Shown: positions 57,551 to 64,000 of the stretch, one piece after another
How positions within the stretch are numbered: the first letter of the stretch is position 1
Layout of the letters: every line of letters begins with the position of its first letter
Assembly: GCF_040760005.1 (NCBI RefSeq)
Contig: NZ_CP099760.1
Location: forward strand, 5,584,501-5,648,500
Reading direction: 5' to 3'
From: Pseudomonas sp. stari2
Lineage (GTDB): Bacteria; Pseudomonadota; Gammaproteobacteria; Pseudomonadales; Pseudomonadaceae
Length of the DNA stretch: 64,000 bases
The notes under the pieces: model-generated
The model's database searches: none
Seen by the model: the letters and a program-made list of their open reading frames with translations, nothing else
What the model was told of the DNA's origin: nothing
Position numbers and translations under genes: made by a program

Positions 57551-58789
57551 ATGCCCAGCCAAGAGCCCTTGCTGTTACGCCACCACCGTCCCTTTCTTGC
57601 GTTCTGGTTTGCCCGGATCTTCACTGCCAGCGGTTTCCAGATGCTCACCGTAGCCATCGGCTGGAACCTCTATCAACTGACCGGCAACGTGCTCGACCTT
57701 GGCTTGGTCGGTTTGGTGGAATTCGCCCCACGGGTGTTGTTCATGCTGCACACCGGTCACGTTGCCGACCGCTACGACCGATGCAAGGTCGCGGCAATCT
57801 GTCAGTCGTTGCAGGCGTTGATCGCCCTGGCACTGGCCATCGGCAGCGCTACTGACCATGTCACCCGGGAAATGATCTTTATCCTGGCGTTCCTTCTGGG
57901 TGCTGCGCGCTCCTTCGAAATGCCGACCACCCAGGCGCTGCTACCGAGCATCGTGCCCAGCGTGCTGTTCCCACGGGCGGTCGCGGCGGCGCAGTCGGCA
58001 CAGCAATCGGCCACCATCGTCGCCCCGGCGCTCGGCGGTCTGCTCTATGCCTTCGGCAGCGTCTGGGTCTATGGCCCGACGGTCGTTCTGTATGTCATTG
58101 CCTGCACCCTGATGCTCAACCTGCCCGCGCGACAGACCCCGCTGAACAAAGGCAAGGCAACACTGGATTCGTTGCTGGCGGGGATTCGCTTTATTCGCAG
58201 TCGCCCGGACATTCTCGGGGCGATCTCGCTGGATCTGTTCGCCGTGCTGCTCGGCGGCGCCACGGCGTTGTTGCCGGTGTTCGCCAAGGACATCCTGCTG
58301 ACCGGACCTTGGGGCCTCGGGTTGCTGCGTTCGGCGCCGGCTGTGGGGGCGTTGATGATGTCGCTGTTCCTGGCGCGCTTCGCCGTCGAACGCAACGTCG
58401 GCCGGGTGATGTTCACCGCCGTCGGCGTATTCGGTGTGGCCACCATCGCCTTCGGTCTGTCGACGTCGTTCTGGTTCTCGCTGGCGGTGCTGGTGGTGCT
58501 CGGCGCGGCGGACATGATCAGCATGGTAATCCGCGCCTCGTTCGTGCAACTGGAAACCCCGGACGAAATGCGTGGCCGGGTCAGCGCGGTGAACGGCCTG
58601 TTCATCGGCGCCTCGAACCAGTTGGGCGAATTCGAATCCGGCCTCACCGCTCACTGGTTCGGCACCGTGCCAGCGGTGGTGATGGGCGGGATCGGTACGC
58701 TGGTGGTGACCGGGACGTGGATCAAACTGTTCCCGACCCTGGCCAACCGCGACCGGATGCATGTGCCGGTGGAAGAAGTGAAGGCCTGA
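57551..58789 (+). CDS. MFS transporter, enterobactin-exporter-like (MFS_3 type)
   Basis: 412 residues with about 12 membrane segments. The MFS_3/EntS-like signature is visible: FLAFWFARIFTASGFQMLTVAIGWNLYQLTGNVLDLGLVGLVEFAPRVLFMLHTGHVADRYDR, where GHVADRYDR is the loop 2-3 motif. Cargo unknown. It diverges from cioA and shares its upstream region, but an operonic link is not implied. Confidence 0.85.
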   Translation: MPSQEPLLLRHHRPFLAFWFARIFTASGFQMLTVAIGWNLYQLTGNVLDLGLVGLVEFAPRVLFMLHTGHVADRYDRCKVAAICQSLQALIALALAIGSATDHVTREMIFILAFLLGAARSFEMPTTQALLPSIVPSVLFPRAVAAAQSAQQSATIVAPALGGLLYAFGSVWVYGPTVVLYVIACTLMLNLPARQTPLNKGKATLDSLLAGIRFIRSRPDILGAISLDLFAVLLGGATALLPVFAKDILLTGPWGLGLLRSAPAVGALMMSLFLARFAVERNVGRVMFTAVGVFGVATIAFGLSTSFWFSLAVLVVLGAADMISMVIRASFVQLETPDEMRGRVSAVNGLFIGASNQLGEFESGLTAHWFGTVPAVVMGGIGTLVVTGTWIKLFPTLANRDRMHVPVEEVKA

Positions 58790-58794
58790 CGATC

Positions 58795-59346
58795 TCAGAC
58801 CAATAATTCCCCTGCTATCTTCGCTCTGGCGGCCTTGCCCGCCAGTTGCTCGACCAGTGTCAGGGAGAAATCCAGCGCGGCGCCGGAGCCCTGGGCGGTG
58901 ATGCAATTGCCATCCACCACCACCGGTTGATCAACAAACGTGCAACCGGAGAGGTTATGGCTGGTAACGGGCAGGCAGGTCATGCGCCTTTGGCGCAAAA
59001 CACCGAAACTTTGCAGGGCGACCGCCGGGGATTCGGCGATGGCGGCGAACAGTCGCCCGGCGCTGGCCTGGTCCTTGAGTAGTTGTTGCAGGGGCTGGTG
59101 CGCGGCAAGGTGTTGTGCGCCGACAGCACCGCCGGGCAGGACGATCAGATCGAAAGTCTGGGCCAGCACATCAATGAGCATGCCGTCGGCGGTCAGCCGC
59201 GTGCCTCGGGCGCAGGTGAGCATGCGCCGGCCCTCGATGCTGGCCGCCACCACTTCGACACCGGCCCGACGCAGCACGTCGATCAGGGTTACGCATTGCA
59301 GATCATCGATGCCCTCGGCGAGGGTAATCAGGGCTCTAAAGGTCAT
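58795..59346 (-). CDS. DJ-1/PfpI-like protein lacking the catalytic cysteine
   Basis: 183 residues from the ATG at 59346 (a second ATG at 59355 would add MAP). The DJ-1 fold is clear: RALITLAEGIDDLQCVTLIDVLRRAGVEVVAAS, then the elbow AAIAESPAVAL at 101-111. In DJ-1 the elbow reads AAICAAPAVL; here residue 104 is Ala where the nucleophile Cys should be, and the partner Glu near the N-terminus is Asp (EGIDD). It is therefore probably not a cysteine-type deglycase or chaperone, though a structural or binding role remains possible. Confidence 0.8.
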   Translation of the reverse strand: MTFRALITLAEGIDDLQCVTLIDVLRRAGVEVVAASIEGRRMLTCARGTRLTADGMLIDVLAQTFDLIVLPGGAVGAQHLAAHQPLQQLLKDQASAGRLFAAIAESPAVALQSFGVLRQRRMTCLPVTSHNLSGCTFVDQPVVVDGNCITAQGSGAALDFSLTLVEQLAGKAARAKIAGELLV

Positions 59347-59413
59347 GGGCGCCATCCGCTGGGAGATCTTTAAAGCGTAGTCAGCTTTGCCCTGCCCTGT
59401 TCGGCTACAGCCG

Positions 59414-59872
59414 TTACTTGATGTAAAGCTGGGTCGACATCGTGTTGCGCGGGGCGTTGATCGACGTGTTGCTGAAGGTAAAGGTGCCTTCCTGACGGGC
59501 CGCCAGATCGAAGGTGTACAGCGAACCGACGGTTTTCGCACCTGGCGTGCATTCGGTCAGGTTGCCGTTATCAAAAGCACAGACCGGGCTCCGGGTGCCG
59601 TTCACTTCGAAACCGTCCAGCGCTGCCTGAGGCTGGCTCTGGCCGTAGCCGATTTCCAGCACATAGACCTTGATGCCCGGCGCGCTGTGATCGCAACGGG
59701 TCTGCACCTGGCCATCGGTAATGTCTTCGAGCCCACAGGACGACGACTGAACCTTGATGACTTTCACCTCGCTCAATGGCGGTGCCGACGCCGCGAGTGC
59801 CGCCGATGCACCGGCCAGCAGCAAGGCCATCAATCCTGCGCTCTTCATCCAACCCTTGGTCATGCGATCCAT
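59414..59872 (-). CDS. Small exported cysteine-rich protein, DUF4879-like
   Basis: 152 residues with a signal peptide (MTKGWMKSAGLMALLLAGASAALAAS). The mature part has four cysteines (SSSCGLED, TRCDH, PVCAFD and ECTPG). The stretch QTRCDHSAPGIKVYVLEIGYG resembles Bacillus YolA/DUF4879, but this is from memory and with low certainty. The role is unknown; it could be a small secreted effector or envelope factor. Starts at 59872 or 59863 differ by three residues. It diverges from the NCS2 permease. Confidence 0.6.
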   Translation of the reverse strand: MDRMTKGWMKSAGLMALLLAGASAALAASAPPLSEVKVIKVQSSSCGLEDITDGQVQTRCDHSAPGIKVYVLEIGYGQSQPQAALDGFEVNGTRSPVCAFDNGNLTECTPGAKTVGSLYTFDLAARQEGTFTFSNTSINAPRNTMSTQLYIK

Positions 59873-60083
59873 CCCCGAAAAAACAGCGCGCAGTATGGCG
59901 TACTTGGTCGTGGTGCAAAACTTCGCCGACGATCGACACCAACATCCGCCATCTTCCTCACGCTGCTGGTATGATGCGCGGCTTTTTCCGGCCCACCACA
60001 ATTTTCCAGGCGCTTGCGACGGTCTGTGCTTTGCTGTTGAGGTCGATACATTCACGGCGCCACGCGCGCCACGGGGAGCAGAC

Positions 60084-61379
60084 ATGCTGGAAAGGCTGTT
60101 TCAACTCAAGGCACACAACACCAACGTGCGGACCGAGATACTGGCGGGCGTCACGACCTTCCTGGCCATGGCCTACATTCTGTTCGTCAACCCGAGCATC
60201 CTCGGCGAGACCGGCATGGACAAAGGCGCAGTATTCGTCGCCACGTGTCTGGCAGCCGCCATTGGCTCCACAGTCATGGGTCTGATCGCCAACTACCCGA
60301 TCGCCCTTGCGCCGGGCATGGGTCTGAACGCCTTCTTCACCTACACCGTCGTGCTGCACATGGGCCACACCTGGCAAGTGGCGCTGGGTGCGGTGTTCAT
60401 TTCGGCCGTGTGCTTCTTCCTGCTGTCGATCTTCCGCATCCGTGAATGGATCATCAACAGCATTCCGCTGCCGCTACGTTCGGCGATTGCCGCCGGTATC
60501 GGCCTGTTCCTGGCGCTGATCGCCCTGCACAACGCCGGCATCGTGGTCGGTAACCCGGCGACCATGGTCGGCCTCGGTGACCTGAAACAACCGGCCCCGA
60601 TCCTCGCCACCCTCGGTTTTGCCCTGATCGTTGCCCTTGAAGCGCTGAAAGTGCGCGGCGCGGTGCTGATCGGCATTCTGGTGGTGACCATCGTCTCGAT
60701 CGTAATGGGCTTCACCCCGTTCGGCGGCGTGACTTCGATGCCACCTTCGCTGGCCCCGACGTTCCTGCAACTGGACATCAAGGGTGCGCTGGACATCGGT
60801 CTGGTCAGCGTGATTTTCGCTTTCCTGTTCGTCGACCTGTTCGACAACTCCGGCACCCTGATCGGCGTCGCCAAGCGTGCCGGCCTGATGGGCAAGGACG
60901 GCCACATGCCGAAAATGGGCCGTGCGCTGATCGCCGACAGTACCGCTGCGATGGCCGGCTCGCTGCTGGGCACCTCGACCACCACCAGCTACATCGAATC
61001 CGCTGCGGGCGTGAGTGCCGGCGGCCGCACCGGCCTGACCGCCATCGTCGTCGCGATCCTGTTCCTGCTGGCGCTGTTCTTCTCGCCACTGGCCGCCAGC
61101 GTACCGGCCTTCGCCACCGCGCCGGCGCTGCTGTTCGTCGCCGTGCTGATGACTTCGGGCCTGGCGGAAATAGACTGGGAAGACATCACCGTCGCCGCGC
61201 CGGTCGTGGTCACCGCCCTGGCGATGCCTTTCACCTATTCCATCGCCAACGGCATCGCCTTCGGCTTCATCGCCTGGACCGCGATCAAACTGCTGTCCGG
61301 TCGCGCCCGCGAGCTGAACCCAGCGCTGGTGATCCTGTCGATTCTGTTCGTGATCAAGTTGGGTTGGTTCAACGCATGA
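60084..61379 (+). CDS. NCS2 family purine-type permease (AdeP/GhxP-like)
   Basis: 431 residues with about 13 membrane segments. The AzgA/AdeP-type signature appears: [51 protein letters not shown] and [25 protein letters not shown]. Members take up adenine, guanine or hypoxanthine with protons; which one cannot be told here. A GGGGAGCA ribosome site precedes the ATG. The stop overlaps the trmA start (ATGA), so both are likely translated together. Confidence 0.88.
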   Translation: MLERLFQLKAHNTNVRTEILAGVTTFLAMAYILFVNPSILGETGMDKGAVFVATCLAAAIGSTVMGLIANYPIALAPGMGLNAFFTYTVVLHMGHTWQVALGAVFISAVCFFLLSIFRIREWIINSIPLPLRSAIAAGIGLFLALIALHNAGIVVGNPATMVGLGDLKQPAPILATLGFALIVALEALKVRGAVLIGILVVTIVSIVMGFTPFGGVTSMPPSLAPTFLQLDIKGALDIGLVSVIFAFLFVDLFDNSGTLIGVAKRAGLMGKDGHMPKMGRALIADSTAAMAGSLLGTSTTTSYIESAAGVSAGGRTGLTAIVVAILFLLALFFSPLAASVPAFATAPALLFVAVLMTSGLAEIDWEDITVAAPVVVTALAMPFTYSIANGIAFGFIAWTAIKLLSGRARELNPALVILSILFVIKLGWFNA

Positions 61380-62455
61380 CTTTCGATTCCCAGGCCTACG
61401 CCGCACAACTCGAAGACAAGGTCACGCGCCTGCGTGACCTGCTGGCCCCGTTCGATGCGCCGCAGCCAACGGTGTTCGACTCGCCGCTGCAGAACTTCCG
61501 CCTGCGCGCCGAATTCCGCCTGTGGCGCGAGGGCGGTGAGCGGCACTACGCGATGTTTTCCCAGGACGACAAACGCACGCCGATCCTGATCGAAGAGTTT
61601 CCGATCGCCAGCCTGCGCATCAACCAGTTGATGCCGCAATTGAAGGCGGCATGGCAGGCCAGTGCGGCACTGAGCCACAAGCTGTTTCAGGTGGAGTTTC
61701 TGACTACCCTGGCCGGCGACGCGATGATCACCCTGTGCTATCACCGTCCGCTGGACGAACACTGGCACGCTGCGGCCACCAAACTGGCGGCGGATCTGGG
61801 CGTCAGCATCATCGGCCGCTCCAAGGGCAAGCGCGAAGTGCTTGGCCTCGATTACGTGGTCGAGAAACTGGAAGTCGGCGGTCGTACCTTCAGCTATCGC
61901 CAGCCGGAAGGTGCATTCACCCAGCCCAACGGCACCGTGAACCAGAAGATGCTCAACTGGGCATATGAAGCACTGGGCGATCGCAGCGACGACCTGCTGG
62001 AGCTGTACTGCGGCAACGGCAACTTCACCCTGCCGCTGGCGACCCGCGTGCGCAAAGTGCTGGCCACCGAAATCAGCAAGACCTCGGTTAACGCTGCGTT
62101 GAGCAACCTGGCCGAAAACGCTGTGGATAACGTTACTCTGGTGCGCCTGTCCGCCGAAGAGCTGACCGAAGCCCTGAACGAAGTTCGGCCGTTCCGTCGC
62201 CTGCACGGTATCGACCTGAAAAGCTACGAGTTCGGCAGCGTGTTCGTCGACCCGCCACGGGCCGGCATGGACCCGGACACCTGCGAACTGACCCGTCGCT
62301 TCGACAACATTCTGTACATCTCCTGCAACCCGGAGACCCTGGCAGCCAACATCGCCCAACTGCACGACACGCACCGCATAACCCGTTGCGCGTTGTTCGA
62401 CCAGTTCCCGTGGACTCACCACATGGAGTCCGGCGTGTTGCTGACCCGGCGTTGA
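61376..62455 (+). CDS. trmA: tRNA (uracil-5-)-methyltransferase TrmA
   Basis: 359 residues. SAM-binding [19 protein letters not shown] and the catalytic nucleophile Cys in [14 protein letters not shown], plus [13 protein letters not shown]. It makes m5U54 in tRNA. The first codons overlap the permease stop. The [29 protein letters not shown] start fits the family. Confidence 0.95.
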   Translation: MTFDSQAYAAQLEDKVTRLRDLLAPFDAPQPTVFDSPLQNFRLRAEFRLWREGGERHYAMFSQDDKRTPILIEEFPIASLRINQLMPQLKAAWQASAALSHKLFQVEFLTTLAGDAMITLCYHRPLDEHWHAAATKLAADLGVSIIGRSKGKREVLGLDYVVEKLEVGGRTFSYRQPEGAFTQPNGTVNQKMLNWAYEALGDRSDDLLELYCGNGNFTLPLATRVRKVLATEISKTSVNAALSNLAENAVDNVTLVRLSAEELTEALNEVRPFRRLHGIDLKSYEFGSVFVDPPRAGMDPDTCELTRRFDNILYISCNPETLAANIAQLHDTHRITRCALFDQFPWTHHMESGVLLTRR

Positions 62456-62475
62456 TCGCAGGTGCCAGATACGAG

Positions 62476-62502
62476 AAAGCCGTCCTCATCGACGGCTTTT
62501 TT
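62476..62502 (+). terminator. Terminator of the permease-trmA unit
   Basis: Arms AAAGCCGTC and GACGGCTTT with a CTCATC loop, then TTT, 20 nt after trmA. Confidence 0.85.
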
Positions 62503-62510
62503 GTACCTGC

Positions 62511-62957
62511 TCACGGCACGGGATCGATCTTGCTCGGGCGCCCGCCCTTCCTGCCGTTGGCCCGTGCGGCTTCAGCTTTCGCGGTGCTGCTCTGGCGGCC
62601 ATTACGGGAGGCGATCACCGAGGCGGCCATGGCCATCAATGGCTGACTGGCGGAGATCATGCCGGCGATGGAAACCTGCAGGTCCTTGCCGTCGTGGCAA
62701 AGGGCGGTGCCGGCGAAGCCCACACTCAACCCGCTGAAGTCTTCGGGTTCGAAATCATCGAATTCACGGTAGAGATTCACTGGCAGCAGCACGCCACTGT
62801 CGTCCTCGAAGCGAATCACCAGACATGGTTTCTGAAAGGCTACCGACACGGCTTGCAGGCTGCTGCGACGGCGCAGTCCTCCCCGCTCAACAGCCTCATC
62901 GAGACGCTTTTCCGTTACCGGTCGATCAGCATGCAAACCGGCTTTTACTGTTTTCAT
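62511..62957 (-). CDS. DUF2442 protein with AT-hook-like tail
   Basis: 148 residues. The DUF2442-like core is about 20-110 (RRRSSLQAVSVAFQKPCLVIRFEDDSGVLLPVNLYREFDDFEPEDFSGLSVGFAGTALCHDGKDLQVSIAGM). The C-terminal tail RNGRQSSTAKAEAARANGRKGGRPSK has an AT-hook-like GRKGGRPSK at 135-143, so DNA binding is likely. It is translationally coupled to the DUF4160 gene (ATGA overlap at 62954-62957). DUF4160-DUF2442 pairs are a proposed toxin-antitoxin-like arrangement; here the DUF2442 partner with the DNA-binding tail would be the antitoxin/regulator. This is inference. Confidence 0.75.
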   Translation of the reverse strand: MKTVKAGLHADRPVTEKRLDEAVERGGLRRRSSLQAVSVAFQKPCLVIRFEDDSGVLLPVNLYREFDDFEPEDFSGLSVGFAGTALCHDGKDLQVSIAGMISASQPLMAMAASVIASRNGRQSSTAKAEAARANGRKGGRPSKIDPVP

Positions 62958-63382
62958 AGTTCGATCTCCACACCTTCCTGAGCACCAACCAGGGCCAGCA
63001 GGGTTTTGTTTTCTTCTGGTTCGTAATACGCCGACCCGATCCTGAAGGTCTCACCGGTCACTTCACGCATGACGGCCACTTCGTTCGAGTCCCCGTCCCA
63101 CCATTGGTTATCGAGACAGGCAGTCTGTAGACGAGTCCACCAGATTCGACGGGCCCGCCGCAGATGATTCGTTTCACGCAGCGATTGGCGCAGCCCCTCA
63201 AGCACTGCAATCGGTGGCTGACCCGACAGGGGCACCACATCCCATAACTCCACGCCGTTGTGCCAGAAGCTGAATTTGAAGCGGGCACTCCATACACCTG
63301 AATCTACGTGCGCATGGGGCGGACAATGTTCGTCTCGCAACATGATCACCACTGACAATCCCTTGTAACTGCACACTTTCAT
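62954..63382 (-). CDS. DUF4160 protein, candidate toxin partner
   Basis: 142 residues: MKVCSYKGLSVVIMLRDEHCPPHAHVDSGVWSARFKFSFWHNGVELWDVVPLSGQPPIAVLEGL. The CPPHAHV segment at about 20-26 is the DUF4160 hallmark (PPHxH). The C-terminal half is basic/acidic with several tryptophans (RRIWWTRLQTACLDNQWWDGDSNEVAVM). No signal or membrane segment. It precedes and overlaps the DUF2442 gene. The ATG at 63382 is the first clear start. The upstream region to 63586 has no other gene. Confidence 0.72.
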   Translation of the reverse strand: MKVCSYKGLSVVIMLRDEHCPPHAHVDSGVWSARFKFSFWHNGVELWDVVPLSGQPPIAVLEGLRQSLRETNHLRRARRIWWTRLQTACLDNQWWDGDSNEVAVMREVTGETFRIGSAYYEPEENKTLLALVGAQEGVEIEL

Positions 63383-63586
63383 GCCAACCCATCCATTAGG
63401 TTAAAGAATTCGTAAACTGCCATTCCCTGACAATTCCGACCATCGGCATTGCTGCCCTCCAGTGATCATTACGTTTTCGAGCCTAGTGCGGGTTTCAGGA
63501 AAGCCTCGCGCAAAATGGTAAGCAGTTCTTTCGCAGCGACCGCGCATTTGCTACATACGAAGACTCATTCCCCGGTGTAATCAATC

Positions 63587-64000
63587 ATGCAGCGACACTT
63601 CGACGACCTTCAGCTGGGCAGCATCGAGTTGTTTTGTCTGGCCGCCGAGTGCGGCAGTTTCACCGCTGCGGCGCAGGCGGCTTCGGTGACGCCGGCGGCG
63701 GTGAGTCGCTCGGTTTCGCGCATGGAGGAACGCTTGGGCGTGCGGTTGTTCGCGCGCACGACCCGCAGTGTGAAATTGACCGAGAGCGGCCGACGCTATT
63801 ACGAAGAATGCCGTCAGGCACTGGCGCAACTGGTCGAGGCACAACGGGAAGTCATGGGCCAGCAGCAGGAACCGTCCGGCACCCTGCGGATCAGTATTCC
63901 TACAACCTACGCCCATCATCGGATCCTGCCGCTGCTGCCTGCCTTTCGTGCGCGCTTCCCGCAGGTGAAGGTCGACATGCACATCAGCAATCGCAACATC
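63587..64000 (+). CDS. LysR-family regulator, 3' end cut off
   Basis: The first 138 residues are in the window. The winged helix at 10-65 reads LGSIELFCLAAECGSFTAAAQAASVTPAAVSRSVSRMEERLGVRLFARTTRSVKLTESGRRYYEEC, typical of LysR (with the HTH). The start of the effector domain (GTLRISIPTTYAHHRILPLLPAFRARFPQVKVDMHISNRNI) follows. It diverges from the DUF4160-DUF2442 pair across 204 nt, so it could regulate that pair or a gene beyond the window. Confidence 0.85.
   Translation, partial: MQRHFDDLQLGSIELFCLAAECGSFTAAAQAASVTPAAVSRSVSRMEERLGVRLFARTTRSVKLTESGRRYYEECRQALAQLVEAQREVMGQQQEPSGTLRISIPTTYAHHRILPLLPAFRARFPQVKVDMHISNRNI

Overview
The window looks like a chromosomal core segment of a Pseudomonas of the P. 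fluorescens group. The evidence is high GC, GTG and TTG starts, repetitive extragenic palindromes of the P. fluorescens type, and a gene order that, as far as I can recall, largely follows the P. aeruginosa PAO1 stretch from thiO and the pilE pilin cluster through ispH-ileS-rpsT-obgE-ispB to morA-glyA-cstA-mapZ-radA-katB-mscL. No rRNA, tRNA, CRISPR array, prophage or transposase gene was found.

Layout. 1-7360: thiO (cut by the window edge) and a type IV minor-pilin cluster (fimU-pilV-pilW-pilX-pilY1-pilE, minus strand, with fimT divergent); these proteins prime and tip the pilus. 7332-14750: ispH, fkpB, lspA, ileS, ribF and murJ, serving isoprenoid, lipoprotein, translation, flavin and cell-wall needs. 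15003-20352: rpsT, creA, proB, obgE, rpmA, rplU and ispB, with back-to-back promoters between rplU and ispB. 20478-33111: small conserved genes (a PhnA-type zinc-ribbon protein, a Fur-box gene, fklB, a YqhA-type membrane protein, a large lipoprotein, a Lon-like protease with an altered Walker A, DUF3015 and DUF4105 envelope proteins, a Gre-like factor) and gdhA. 33305-40587: ettA, the c-di-GMP enzyme morA, and glyA. 40864-43651: a DctA-like transporter followed by two GntR/FCD regulators, with paired operator-like sites around its promoter. 43665-47005: the cstA-yjiX-yjiA group. 47165-51284: mapZ, radA, katB and mscL. 51317-58789: fpr, a LuxR solo, rlmG, the cyanide-insensitive oxidase genes cioA-cioB plus a DUF2474 gene, and an MFS exporter. 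58795-64000: a DJ-1-like protein without its cysteine, a small exported protein, an NCS2 permease, trmA, a DUF4160-DUF2442 gene pair with an AT-hook-like tail, and the start of a LysR regulator.

Functional links. MorA (makes or breaks c-di-GMP), MapZ (binds c-di-GMP) and the pilus cluster all bear on motility and surface life. An FNR/ANR-type site lies upstream of cioA, suggesting oxygen control. A Fur-type site lies upstream of the small 21026 gene, suggesting iron control. The best candidates for something undescribed are the DUF4160-DUF2442 pair (62511-63382), the Gre-like factor lacking the catalytic tip (31286-31780), the degenerate Lon-like ATPase/protease (25577-28015), and the paired GntR operators at 40701-40794. 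All database-type statements are from memory; nothing was searched.
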